From Pseudomonadota bacterium (GTDB lineage Bacteria > Pseudomonadota > Gammaproteobacteria > Burkholderiales > Burkholderiaceae_D), in the NCBI GenBank assembly GCA_023416415.1, contig JAEZHR010000085.1, positions 1 through 16,786 on the forward strand: 16,786 nt of DNA, given 5' to 3'. Position numbers and translations under genes: made by a program. Below the pieces are notes generated by a model. The model had not been told where the DNA came from, searched no databases, and worked only from the letters and a program-made list of their open reading frames with translations. Each line of letters begins with the position of its first letter. Position 1 is the stretch's first letter. Below are positions 1 to 7,141 of the stretch, piece after piece.

Positions 1-625
1 TGTCGTCATCGGCACTATGGGCGCGGTGCTGCTGCAGTCCGGCCTGCCGAATTTCCAGCGCGGGATCCGAATGCTCGCCTGGGTGTTCCGTCCGCCGACA
101 TACGCCGATCCGGCTCTGCCGGCGCAGGTGGCGAACTGGAGTGCGACCGCGCGCCGCGAGGGCTTGCTGAGCCTGGAGCGTTTCATCGAGAACGTACACT
201 GCGGTTTCACCGCCAAGGGGTTGCGCCTGATCGTCGACGGCATCGATCCCGCCAGGATGCGTGAAATCCTGGAAGCCGATATTGACACCTATGAGCGACG
301 CGAGCGCCAGGCTGTCCGGATCTGGGAAGCCGCGGGCGGCTACGCGCCGACCATCGGCATCCTCGGCGCCGTGCTCGGCCTGATTCAGGTCATGGAGAAT
401 CTCGGCGATCCGAGCCGTCTGGGCAGCGGCATTGCGGTGGCCTTCGTTGCCACCGTCTACGGTGTCGGCTTCGCCAACCTGGTGTTCCTGCCTATCGCCC
501 ACAAGCTCAAGTCCATCGTCGGCGACGAAGTGCAGCGCCGCGAGATGCTTGCCGACCTGCTTTGCAGCATCGCCGCCGGCGACAACGCGCGCGTGGTCGA
601 GGAACGCCTGCAGGCCTACCGCTGA
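1..625 (+). CDS. motC: Flagellar stator protein MotA/MotC (5' end missing)
   Basis: This is the proton-channel stator subunit of the inner membrane; its cytoplasmic loop pushes on the rotor. The frame is open from base 2 with no start in view. Compared with a usual MotA/MotC length of about 245-290 residues, the first transmembrane helix is missing. About 207 residues are visible. They begin in a GTMGAVLLQ segment typical of TM2. A charged cytoplasmic loop with ARREGLLSLER follows, then two C-terminal membrane helices, YAPTIGILGAVLGLIQV and GIAVAFVATVYGVGFANLVF. Each helix carries a family-typical proline (Pro111 and Pro159, counting from the Met at base 17). The stop TGA overlaps the ATG of the next gene, so the pair is translationally coupled. 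I call it MotC rather than MotA because the MotD partner and the loop look like the Pseudomonas MotCD class; this subclass is an inference. The ion used cannot be read from the sequence. Confidence 0.9.
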   Translation, partial: VVIGTMGAVLLQSGLPNFQRGIRMLAWVFRPPTYADPALPAQVANWSATARREGLLSLERFIENVHCGFTAKGLRLIVDGIDPARMREILEADIDTYERRERQAVRIWEAAGGYAPTIGILGAVLGLIQVMENLGDPSRLGSGIAVAFVATVYGVGFANLVFLPIAHKLKSIVGDEVQRREMLADLLCSIAAGDNARVVEERLQAYR

Positions 626-1413
626 TGGCACGCCGCCGCCGCAAGGAAGAAGAGGAGGATGGCAGGCACGAGCGCTGGCTGGTGTCCTATGCCGATTTCA
701 TCACCTTGCTGTTCGCCTTCTTCGTGGTCATGTACGCGTTGTCAACGATCAACGAAGGCAAGTATCGCGTGCTGTCCGATTCGTTGATCAGCGCTTTCGG
801 GCACGCCCGGATATCGCCGCTGGAAGGGCGTCCGATCGCGCCGCCCGGCCCCGATCTTCATTCGCGGACGGGGCAGTCCAGGCCGCATCCGAATGCCGTG
901 ACCCTGCAGCACGAGGCCCAGCGGCTGACTGACATTGCGCGCGACATTCAGAAGGCCATGGCGCCCCTCGTAGAGCAGGGCAAGGTACGCGTGACCCAGT
1001 CGCCGCGCGGGATCACGGTGGAAGTCAATGCCAGCGTGCTGTTCGCCAGGGGCGATGCGAATCTGTCGCCGGCAAGCGTGGAGGTGCTGCGAGCGGTGGC
1101 CAAGGTGCTCACCTTTGACGACCACACCATACAGGTGGAAGGCCATACCGACAGCGTGCCGATCAACAACGCCGCATTTGCCTCCAACTGGGAGTTGTCG
1201 GCAGTCCGCGCAGGCAGTGTCGTGCGCCTGTTTGCCAGCGCAGGAGTGGTCGAGGCGCGCATGGCAACGGTGGGCTACGGCGCGACGCGTCCGGTTGCGA
1301 GCAACCAGACGGAAGAAGGGCGTCAGCGAAACCGGCGCGTGGAAGTGCTGATCATGTCGCACGAACAGTCGCAAGGGCGTGAGGTGAGTCTGGAAGGCGC
1401 GGGCCGGGTCTGA
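625..1413 (+). CDS. motD: Flagellar stator protein MotB/MotD, peptidoglycan-anchored
   Basis: This is the partner of the preceding stator subunit. It completes the ion channel and anchors the stator to the cell wall. The product has 262 residues. A basic/acidic N-terminus (RRRRKEEEEDGRHERW) precedes one transmembrane helix at about residues 21-42. The helix contains SYADFITLLFAFF, in which Asp24 matches the essential proton-binding aspartate of MotB. The C-terminal OmpA-like peptidoglycan-binding domain covers about residues 125-250. It carries GHTDSVPI (from residue 173), NWELSAVRA, GYGATRPVASN and RQRNRRVEVLI. The ATG at 625 overlaps the TGA of motC by one base; upstream in-frame extension would run back into motC, so this start is preferred. 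MotD is favoured over MotB by resemblance only. Confidence 0.92.
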   Translation: MARRRRKEEEEDGRHERWLVSYADFITLLFAFFVVMYALSTINEGKYRVLSDSLISAFGHARISPLEGRPIAPPGPDLHSRTGQSRPHPNAVTLQHEAQRLTDIARDIQKAMAPLVEQGKVRVTQSPRGITVEVNASVLFARGDANLSPASVEVLRAVAKVLTFDDHTIQVEGHTDSVPINNAAFASNWELSAVRAGSVVRLFASAGVVEARMATVGYGATRPVASNQTEEGRQRNRRVEVLIMSHEQSQGREVSLEGAGRV

Positions 1414-1698
1414 GGCGGGACATGGTTGAACCGAGTCCGGCGTGCCGACAGATCGCCATGCGCGTCCGGACATTTCTCCGTTCCGGGCAGCTTTCCGTAC
1501 ACGTCTCAGCTTTGAAATTGTGCAGAAGGGCTGCGCTCCAACTCCAGGATGGCAGAAGGCATTCCGCCCATAGCGGGTGCGAAACAGGGAATCAGGAGAA
1601 TTGCGCGAAAGCGCGGCGAAACAGCGAATACTGCGTTCAGGCTGCAAAACGGAACCAGGCCCTGCCCGAGCGGCAGCGGCAGGGCGGTCGCCGGCGGC
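1414..1698. other. Convergent intergenic gap between motD and flgN
   Basis: This is 285 bases between the 3' ends of motD (+) and flgN (-). Open frames cross it, but they run into flgN antisense and their translations resemble no protein I know, so I call no gene. Visible elements are a short GCGC-GAAA-GCGC tetraloop hairpin (1603-1614), a 6-bp GTCCGG/CCGGAC inverted repeat (1435-1440 with 1466-1471) and the stronger hairpin listed separately. I saw no tRNA, promoter consensus or repeat array. Confidence 0.6.
1659..1685 (-). terminator. Candidate terminator hairpin after flgN
   Basis: A perfect 8-bp inverted repeat, GCCCTGCC (1659-1666) with GGCAGGGC (1678-1685), has an 11-base loop and lies 13 bases past the flgN stop on the minus strand. 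Read in that direction it is followed by CTGGTTCCGTTTTGC, so there is only a short, displaced T run. It could end the flgA-flgM-flgN transcript or protect its 3' end. It is not a textbook intrinsic terminator. Confidence 0.4.
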
Positions 1699-2172
1699 TC
1701 AGCCGACGACCAGGCGGCGTCCCGTGCCGGCCCCGGTCGCCTGTCCGTCCGGACCGTAAAGGGCACCGCCCACGGGTGCACCCTGCAGCACGTTCAATGT
1801 CTTTTGGGTGCGCGTCATGTGCTGGGCGATCAGCACGCCATTGAGGCGGTTCTGTTCGCGCGCCTCGCGTGCCAGTTCGATCAGGCTGTTCCAGTCCTGT
1901 TGCGCCCGGACCTCGGATGCAGACTGCTTGAGCCAGTCCTGCATGCCTGCTTCACTGGCCGGAAAGCCGGCCGCCGCCAGACTTTGGTGGCGTTGTTGGG
2001 CAAGCGCATTCATGCTCGCCACCAGGCGTGCCTTTTCTTCCGAGGTGCGGCCCAGACCGTCCACCTCGGCTTTGACCAGCAGGTCCTGTTCGCTGGCGAG
2101 CAGCTCAAGCAGACTGCGGCAGGTCGCGAGTTCTTCTGCGAGCGTGCGGGCCGGAGAGGCGGAGGTATGCAT
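1699..2172 (-). CDS. flgN: Flagellar export chaperone FlgN
   Basis: FlgN is the cytoplasmic chaperone that keeps the hook-filament junction proteins FlgK and FlgL export-ready and hands them to the flagellar export gate. The product has 157 residues and is predicted to be almost wholly helical. It shows the family pattern LAEELATCRSLLELLASEQ near the N-terminus, a long glutamine/arginine-rich coiled helix, then DWNSLIELAREAREQNRLNG at about residues 93-112. The C-terminus carries LYGPDGQ, as in many proteobacterial FlgN proteins. It follows flgM by 20 bases and is almost certainly co-transcribed with it. The start codon has no clear Shine-Dalgarno sequence, so coupling to flgM translation is plausible. 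Its clients FlgK and FlgL are encoded in this same window. Confidence 0.88.
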   Translation of the reverse strand: MHTSASPARTLAEELATCRSLLELLASEQDLLVKAEVDGLGRTSEEKARLVASMNALAQQRHQSLAAAGFPASEAGMQDWLKQSASEVRAQQDWNSLIELAREAREQNRLNGVLIAQHMTRTQKTLNVLQGAPVGGALYGPDGQATGAGTGRRLVVG

Positions 2173-2192
2173 GGCGGGCGGCGAGTTCGGGC

Positions 2193-2504
2193 TTATCCCT
2201 TGCGGGTGTGGATCAGATCGGAGACCGTATCGAGCAGGCCGTTGGCGACCTTTTCCGGGTCGACATGAAAGCGGCCTTCGGCGATTGCGGCCTTGATTTC
2301 TTCGACCTTCCGGGCGTCGAACACCGAATTGCCGCCGCTGCTGGCCAGCGATTGTGCCTGGGTCGACAGATGCACGCTGTCCGATTGCGCCATCCCCGGG
2401 GCCCCGGATGCCGCACCGGCCTTTTCCGCGCCCTTGCCGGACCGGGTCTGGGTCGTGCCGACGGCCAGGCCAGTGGTTTTCTTTACCGATTCATCGATTT
2501 TCAC
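2193..2504 (-). CDS. flgM: Anti-sigma-28 factor FlgM
   Basis: FlgM binds sigma-28 (FliA) and blocks late flagellar transcription until it is exported through the finished hook-basal body. The product has 103 residues, the usual family size. The N-terminus MKIDESVKK matches the typical MKID(D/S) start of FlgM. The middle is disordered and rich in Gly, Ala and Ser, as expected of an export substrate. The C-terminal sigma-binding helices include VFDARKVEEIKAAIAEGRF and VDPEKVANGLLDTVSDLI. I chose the GTG at 2504 because AAGGA lies 6 bases upstream and the protein then begins exactly at the conserved motif. A GTG at 2576 would add 24 atypical residues and has no good ribosome site. A near-consensus sigma-28 promoter lies upstream, so FlgM would be made under the factor it inhibits. 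Confidence 0.93.
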   Translation of the reverse strand: MKIDESVKKTTGLAVGTTQTRSGKGAEKAGAASGAPGMAQSDSVHLSTQAQSLASSGGNSVFDARKVEEIKAAIAEGRFHVDPEKVANGLLDTVSDLIHTRKG

Positions 2505-2608
2505 GATCGTTCCTTGATGGGTTGGAGGACGAGGGGCCGTCGCTGCTGGCTGCCGGAAGAAGGCTCCGAAGCACACTCAGGTTGATCCTATGCTCCTTGT
2601 CATCCCGT

Positions 2609-2635
2609 ATATCGACGCCGCCGCGGAAAACTTTA
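2609..2635 (-). promoter_or_regulatory. Sigma-28 (FliA) promoter for flgM-flgN
   Basis: On the minus strand TAAAGTTT (2628-2635) is followed by exactly 11 bases and then GTCGATAT (2609-2616). The enterobacterial sigma-28 consensus is TAAAGTTT-N11-GCCGATAA, so the -35 matches 8 of 8 and the -10 matches 6 of 8. The predicted transcript start is near 2602, which leaves a leader of roughly 100 bases before the flgM GTG. Position and spacing fit the known late-class promoter of flgM in enterics. Confidence 0.88.
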
Positions 2636-2664
2636 GCGTGCTGCAACGATTTCTTGCATTTTCA

Positions 2665-3390
2665 TCAGTACGTCACCTCGATCACCCCGCCCGGGCGGGC
2701 CACGCCGCTGACCACCTGCCCCGAGCTGGTGCGTGCCTGGGCGATCTGACCGTCTGCCGCGTGGTTTAGTGCCCGGCCTTCCGCGCTGACCTGGAACCCC
2801 GGTCCGCGCGTGATCAGACGCACGTTTTGGCCCTGCTGGACCACCCGCACGACCCGCAGTGCGTCGCCGCGCAAGGGCGTTCCGGCGGTCAAGGATACGG
2901 CTAGGGTGCGTCCGACGGCCTCGTCGATGGCGGTCAGTACGCCGCCGGGCAGAGCGGTCAGGTCGCCCTTGATCGTGGTCACGTCGTTCGCGCCCAGGGT
3001 CTGGCCCTGGGCCAGCGGAGCGGCGGCAATCAGATATTCCCCGGTCACCTTCACTGTGGCCGGTACGTAGATGGTCCATGGAGAGGGGGCCTGGCAGCGC
3101 AGACCGACCGAGGTCTTGCCCCACACCCGCGCCCCCTTGGGCAGGAAGGCTTCCGGCGCGACGCACATCGGCAGTGCCAGCCGGGTGTCGATCTGGCCGA
3201 CTGCGATCGAGACTTCTCCGGGCAGGCCGGTGCTTTGGGTCTTGAGGAAGTGTTCCGCTAGCAGGCGCAACTGTGCCGGGTCGTGACGTGCGGTGGTGGC
3301 CTGGGCCGACAGGCTGCAGACGGCGATCAGCGCGACGAGTAGGCGGGGTAGCAGGCGCATGGTGCGGGCGACATTGATTCCAGGCTGCAT
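2665..3390 (-). CDS. flgA: P-ring assembly chaperone FlgA
   Basis: FlgA is a periplasmic chaperone that helps FlgI assemble into the P ring. The frame gives 241 residues from the ATG at 3390, or 231 from an internal ATG at 3360. The shorter form begins directly with a classical signal peptide, MRLLPRLLVALIAVCSLSAQA, cut before TTARHD, so 3360 may be the true start. Neither ATG has a strong ribosome site. The mature protein has two cysteines in its N-terminal domain, in LPMCVAPEAF and GLRCQAPSPW, likely a disulfide. A SAF-like region follows (GEYLIAAAPLAQGQTLGAND, then AVGRTLAVSLTAGTPL), and the end is GGVIEVTY. It is divergent from flgB and lies upstream of flgM in the same direction, the common flgA-flgM-flgN order. 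Confidence 0.92.
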   Translation of the reverse strand: MQPGINVARTMRLLPRLLVALIAVCSLSAQATTARHDPAQLRLLAEHFLKTQSTGLPGEVSIAVGQIDTRLALPMCVAPEAFLPKGARVWGKTSVGLRCQAPSPWTIYVPATVKVTGEYLIAAAPLAQGQTLGANDVTTIKGDLTALPGGVLTAIDEAVGRTLAVSLTAGTPLRGDALRVVRVVQQGQNVRLITRGPGFQVSAEGRALNHAADGQIAQARTSSGQVVSGVARPGGVIEVTY

Positions 3391-3560
3391 GGTAGCCCCG
3401 AGACCTCGATTTAAAAGGATGAAAAGGATGTGGTTTAGGAGCCTTATTGCAGGATGGATGTGACTTTTGCATCCGTATTATCGACGCTACATCAATCCCC
3501 CTAGGGTCGAGGCCGGAAGTGCGTCCGGTCACTCAGGTCGCTGGGGGCATGGAGGTCGAC
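3391..3560. promoter_or_regulatory. Divergent flgA/flgB regulatory region
   Basis: This 170-base gap must hold the promoters of flgA (minus) and of the flgB operon (plus). It contains a perfect tandem repeat of AAAAGGATG (3413-3421 and 3422-3430). Two more GGATG copies lie at 3452-3456 and 3456-3460, and an inverted CATCC at 3470-3474. A CCCTAGGG palindrome lies at 3499-3506. I found no sigma-28 consensus. The nearest sigma-54-like match has an 11-base rather than 10-base spacing, and a TATTAT at 3476-3481 lacks a properly placed -35. The actual promoters are therefore not identified. Confidence 0.55.
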
Positions 3561-3977
3561 ATGATCGGAAAACTGGACGAGACGCTACGCTTTCACCAGA
3601 CGGTGCTGGCCCTGCGTGCCGAACGCCAGCAGGTGCTGGCTTCGAACATCGCGAACGCGGACACGCCGAACTACAAGGCGCGCGACGTCGATTTCAATTC
3701 CGCGCTCAAGACGGCGCTGGCGCGCGATGGTCTGAACGCGCCAAAGGAGCTGGTGAAAACCGCGTCGGCGCATCTGTCCGGCGTTTCGGCCGGCGTGACC
3801 GCGAGCGGCGCTCCGCTGCTGTACCGCACTCCCGCTCAGGGTGCGGTGGACGGCAACACGGTGGAAATGGATTCCGAACGCAACCGCTTCCTTGATAACG
3901 CACTGCGCTACGAGGCTGGCGTGCAGTTCGCCGGCGGGCAGATCAAAAAGATGATGACCGCCATCCAAGGGCAGTGA
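3561..3977 (+). CDS. flgB: Proximal rod protein FlgB
   Basis: FlgB is one of the rod subunits of the flagellar drive shaft, exported through the central channel and placed near the MS ring. The product has 138 residues, the same length as E. coli FlgB. The family motif ASNIANADTPNYKARDVDF sits at residues 27-45, and the C-terminal helix (RYEAGVQFAGGQIKKMMTAI) is typical. The ATG at 3561 is preceded by GGAGG at a spacing of 5 bases. An in-frame ATG at 3549 overlaps that ribosome site and is less likely. This is the first gene of the flgBCDEFGHIJ run. Confidence 0.96.
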   Translation: MIGKLDETLRFHQTVLALRAERQQVLASNIANADTPNYKARDVDFNSALKTALARDGLNAPKELVKTASAHLSGVSAGVTASGAPLLYRTPAQGAVDGNTVEMDSERNRFLDNALRYEAGVQFAGGQIKKMMTAIQGQ

Positions 3978-3986
3978 GGACACTAA

Positions 3987-4391
3987 ATGTCGCTATTCAA
4001 CATCTTCAACGTGGCCGGTTCGGCCATGACGGCCCAGGGTCAGCGGCTCAATACCGTGGCCAGCAACATCGCCAACGCCGACAGTACGACCGGCCCCGAC
4101 GGGCAGGTTTACAAGTCCAAGCAGGTGGTGTTCGAGGCAGTGCCGTCGAACGCGCCCGGTTCCACCGGCGTGAAGGTGCAGCAGGTGGTGGAGAGCCAGG
4201 CGCCCACGCGCCTGGTGTACGACCCCAAACACCCCCAGGCCAATGAAGAAGGCTATGTGGAGATGCCCAACGTGAACGTGGTCGAGGAGATGGTCAACAT
4301 GATCTCGGCCTCGCGTTCCTACCAGACCAACGTCGAGACCATGAATGCAGCCAAGACCATGCTGCTCAAGACCTTGACGCTCGGCCAGTAA
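3987..4391 (+). CDS. flgC: Proximal rod protein FlgC
   Basis: FlgC is a rod subunit assembled next to FlgB. The product has 134 residues, matching the E. coli length. The N-terminal axial-protein motif ASNIANADSTTGPDG is at residues 25-39. The C-terminal helix NVNVVEEMVNMISASRSYQT has the axial-protein signature needed for coiled packing in the rod. The GAGGA ribosome site overlaps the stop codon of flgB, 9 bases upstream of this start, so the two genes are tightly coupled. Confidence 0.97.
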   Translation: MSLFNIFNVAGSAMTAQGQRLNTVASNIANADSTTGPDGQVYKSKQVVFEAVPSNAPGSTGVKVQQVVESQAPTRLVYDPKHPQANEEGYVEMPNVNVVEEMVNMISASRSYQTNVETMNAAKTMLLKTLTLGQ

Positions 4392-4407
4392 CGCACAGGA
4401 AAATTGA

Positions 4408-5079
4408 ATGACAACCGTATCCGGCACCGGCCTCGACGATCTGATGCGCACCATGAACGGCGCGCGCCAGTCCACCAAGACGACGGCGGAAGACGCCGAG
4501 AACCGTTTCATGACGCTGCTGGTGACGCAGATGCGCAACCAGGATCCGCTGAACCCGCTCGACAATGCCCAGGTGACCAGCCAGCTCGCGCAGCTCTCCA
4601 CCGTCACCGGCATCGACAAGCTCAACACGAGCCTGCAGGGGCTGCAGGCCAGCTACCAGGTCACGCAGTCGATGCAGGCGGCTAACCTGATCGGCCACGG
4701 CGTGCTGGTGCCGGGTTCCACCGTCGACCTGGGCGAGAGCGGTGGCCTGCTCGGCTTTGAAATGACGAGCCCGGCCGACAAGGTCACGATCAAGATCTAC
4801 GACGGCAACGGCAACCCCGTCGATGCCATCGAGCTTTCCGGAGTCGAGGCGGGCTCCTCGCCCGTGATCTGGGACGGTGTGCTCCCGGACGGCAGCAATG
4901 CGGAGCCCGGCCGCTACAGCTTCGAGGTTGAAGCCGAGCGTGGCGGCACCACGGTGCCGGTCACGCGGCTGGCCTTCGGCAGGGTCGACAGCGTCAGCAT
5001 GGGCGGCTCGAACGGCGTGCGCCTGAATATCGCCGGCATTGGTCAGATGACCATGTCCGATGTACGCGAAATCATCTAA
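4408..5079 (+). CDS. flgD: Hook cap / scaffold protein FlgD
   Basis: FlgD forms a temporary cap that guides FlgE subunits into the growing hook and is lost when FlgK arrives. The product has 223 residues (E. coli 231). The conserved N-terminal region around residues 31-64 reads ENRFMTLLVTQMRNQDPLNP and then AQVTSQLAQLST, the family signature. The C-terminal half matches the FlgD Ig-like and Tudor-like domains, with DKVTIKIYDGNGNPV and WDGVLPDGSNAEPGRYSFEV. An AGGA lies a short distance before the ATG, and the gap to flgC is only 16 bases. Confidence 0.96.
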   Translation: MTTVSGTGLDDLMRTMNGARQSTKTTAEDAENRFMTLLVTQMRNQDPLNPLDNAQVTSQLAQLSTVTGIDKLNTSLQGLQASYQVTQSMQAANLIGHGVLVPGSTVDLGESGGLLGFEMTSPADKVTIKIYDGNGNPVDAIELSGVEAGSSPVIWDGVLPDGSNAEPGRYSFEVEAERGGTTVPVTRLAFGRVDSVSMGGSNGVRLNIAGIGQMTMSDVREII

Positions 5080-5103
5080 GAAGCAAGAGCAAGGAGAGGG
5101 TCA

Positions 5104-6354
5104 ATGGGCTTCCAACAGGGTTTGAGTGGTCTGGCTGCAGCTTCGAAAAGCCTCGAGGCAATCGGCAACAACGTGGCCAATGCGAGCACGGTCGGCTTCA
5201 AGTCTTCGCAGGCGCAGTTTGCCGATCTCTATGCGAGTTCGCTCAGCGGCGCCGTCGCCAACGACGTGGGTATCGGTACCAAGGTGTCGGCCGTGGCTCA
5301 GCAGTTCACGCGCGGGAACATAACCGGCACCAACAACCCGCTCGACATGGCCATCAATGGAAACGGCTTTTTCCGCATGAGCGAGAACGGAGCAGTCACC
5401 TACACGCGCAACGGCCAGTTCCAGCTCGACCGCGAGGGTTACATAGTCAATGCCAGCGGTGCGCGTCTGACCGGCTACTTGGTTGACGTCAACGGTGTCA
5501 TCTCGACCGGCACGCCGGTGCCGTTGCGCATCAATGGCGAATCTCTGCCACCGAAGGTGACCGAATCGGTGCAGCAGGAGTTCAACCTCGATTCGCGCAA
5601 GACCGCCATCACGGCCGCCTTCGATATCGCCGATCCGACCACCTATCACGATTCGACCACGGTCGACGTGTACGACACGCTCGGCAATCCGCATGTGCTG
5701 CAGACGTTCTACGTCAAGACGGGGCCCAACACGTGGAACGTGTATGCGGCCACCGACGGAGTGGTCGTGGACGGCGATCCGGCGGGAGCTCCCGGCGTGA
5801 CCGATCCGATTGCCGTGGTCACCTTCTCAGGGGCGACCGGCGCTCTCGATACCGTCACGCCCGCCATGCCGTTCCCGATCTCGGTCGCGACCGGCACCGG
5901 TGCAGTGACGCCGTTCACCGTCCAGTTCGACATTGCACGTTCCACCCAGTACGGTGCTCCATTCACCGTCAGCCCGCCGCTCCAGGATGGCTATACTTCC
6001 GGCCGGCTGGCCAGCTTCACAACGGGTACGGACGGCACCATCATCGGCCGCTATACCAATGGCAAGACGGCCGTCCTCGGCCAAGTCGTGCTTGCCCATT
6101 TCACCAATCCGAATGGTCTGCAACCGACCGGCAACAACGGCTGGGTGGAAACAGCCGATTCCGGCGAACCTGCCATCGGCGTGCCGGACACGGGCAACTT
6201 CGGCGTGCTGCAATCGTCCGCAGTCGAGGATTCGAACGTCGACCTGACGTCTGAACTGGTGAACATGATCACCGCGCAGCGCGTCTTCCAGGCCAACTCG
6301 CAGACGATCAAGACGCAGGATCAGATGCTGCAGACGCTGGTCAACCTGCGCTGA
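5104..6354 (+). CDS. flgE: Flagellar hook protein FlgE
   Basis: FlgE polymerises into the hook, the flexible joint between rod and filament. The product has 416 residues, slightly longer than the 402 of E. coli. The N-terminal D0 region has GNNVANASTVGFKSS at residues 21-35. The central part contains the FlgE-type domain with MAINGNGFFRM, YTRNGQFQLDREGYIVN and a Thr/Asp-rich outer domain. The C-terminus is typical: VEDSNVDLTSELVNMITAQR and a helix ending QDQMLQTLVNLR. A strong AAGGAGAGGG ribosome site precedes the ATG, fitting the large number of subunits required. Confidence 0.97.
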   Translation: MGFQQGLSGLAAASKSLEAIGNNVANASTVGFKSSQAQFADLYASSLSGAVANDVGIGTKVSAVAQQFTRGNITGTNNPLDMAINGNGFFRMSENGAVTYTRNGQFQLDREGYIVNASGARLTGYLVDVNGVISTGTPVPLRINGESLPPKVTESVQQEFNLDSRKTAITAAFDIADPTTYHDSTTVDVYDTLGNPHVLQTFYVKTGPNTWNVYAATDGVVVDGDPAGAPGVTDPIAVVTFSGATGALDTVTPAMPFPISVATGTGAVTPFTVQFDIARSTQYGAPFTVSPPLQDGYTSGRLASFTTGTDGTIIGRYTNGKTAVLGQVVLAHFTNPNGLQPTGNNGWVETADSGEPAIGVPDTGNFGVLQSSAVEDSNVDLTSELVNMITAQRVFQANSQTIKTQDQMLQTLVNLR

Positions 6355-6382
6355 TGCATAGCGCCGACAACCGGAGCAAGGC

Positions 6383-7126
6383 ATGGACCGCCTGATTTAC
6401 ACCGCGATGACCGGTGCCAAGCAGATCCTGGAGAAGCAGGCCACGACTGCGCACAATCTGGCCAACGCCACCACGACCGGCTTTCGTGCCCAGCTCGACA
6501 GCTTTCGCGCCGTGCCGGTGCAGGGCGCGCCGCTGCCCACGCGTGCGTTCGTGGTGGATGCCACGGTGGGCACCGATTTCAGTCAGGGCGCGATCCAGAA
6601 CACCGGGCGCGCCCTCGACGTGGCTGTGCAGGGACCGGGCTGGATTGCGGTCCAGTTGCCTGACGGCAGCGAAGGGTACACGCGCAACGGCAGTCTGGTC
6701 GTCAACGAGAACGGCGTGCTGCAGACCCCGGGCGGTCTGCCCGTGCTGGGTGATGGCGGGATCATCACCATTCCGCCGGATGTGACGGTCGCCTTTGCCA
6801 AGGACGGCACGGTCTCCACGATCAGCACCGAATACGAGCCCGGCCAGCCGGTTGCGCTCGGCCGGGTCAAGCTGGTCAATCCGCCCGAGCAGGATCTGGT
6901 GCGCGGCGGTGACGGCCTGTTCCGGCTCAAGGACGGCGGTGCGGCGCAGGCCGACGCAAACGTCGGCCTGATCGGCGGCGCACTGGAAAGCAGCAACGTC
7001 AACGTGGTGGATGCGATGGTCGAGATGATCTCCCACGCGCGCCAGTTCGAGCTGCAAATGAACATGCTAAAGAACGCCGAGAGCAATGCCGGCAAGGCAG
7101 GCCAGTTGCTTTCCCTGAACGGCTAA
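6383..7126 (+). CDS. flgF: Proximal rod protein FlgF
   Basis: FlgF is the rod subunit between FlgB/FlgC and the distal FlgG rod. The product has 247 residues (E. coli 251). It starts with MDRLIYTAMTGAKQI, typical of FlgF, followed by the axial motif AHNLANATTTGFRAQ at residues 23-37. The flgE/F/G family core shows LDVAVQGPGWIAVQ and YTRNGSLVVNENGVLQT. The C-terminal helix begins LESSNVNVVDAMVEMISHAR. A GGAG and an AAGG lie just upstream of the ATG. It is shorter than FlgE because it lacks the outer hook domains. Confidence 0.96.
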   Translation: MDRLIYTAMTGAKQILEKQATTAHNLANATTTGFRAQLDSFRAVPVQGAPLPTRAFVVDATVGTDFSQGAIQNTGRALDVAVQGPGWIAVQLPDGSEGYTRNGSLVVNENGVLQTPGGLPVLGDGGIITIPPDVTVAFAKDGTVSTISTEYEPGQPVALGRVKLVNPPEQDLVRGGDGLFRLKDGGAAQADANVGLIGGALESSNVNVVDAMVEMISHARQFELQMNMLKNAESNAGKAGQLLSLNG

Positions 7127-7141
7127 CGACAGGAACACATC

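Noticed and set aside
1422..1844. Plus-strand open frame starting after motD
   Set aside because: Its second half is antisense to flgN, the translation is Arg/Pro-rich without motifs, and there is no ribosome site.
2569..2595. 8-codon ORF (ATG ACA AGG ... TGA) in the flgM leader
   Set aside because: No ribosome site, it would begin very near the predicted transcript start, and the peptide has no attenuator-like codon run.
3456..3470. Sigma-54-like element upstream of flgB (GG at 3456-3457, GC at 3469-3470)
   Set aside because: The spacing is 11 bases rather than the strict 10, and the bases next to the GG do not match TGGCAC. A second GG/GC pair (3438-3450) has 9 bases.
2633..3532. 299-codon minus-strand open frame overlapping flgA
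   Set aside because: It overlaps flgA in another frame of the same strand and reads as a low-complexity Arg/Gly/Pro string; flgA has a signal peptide and family motifs.
3447..3560. Longer N-terminus for FlgB from upstream in-frame starts
   Set aside because: Only the ATG at 3561 has a GGAGG ribosome site and gives the standard 138-residue protein; the added residues match nothing in FlgB.
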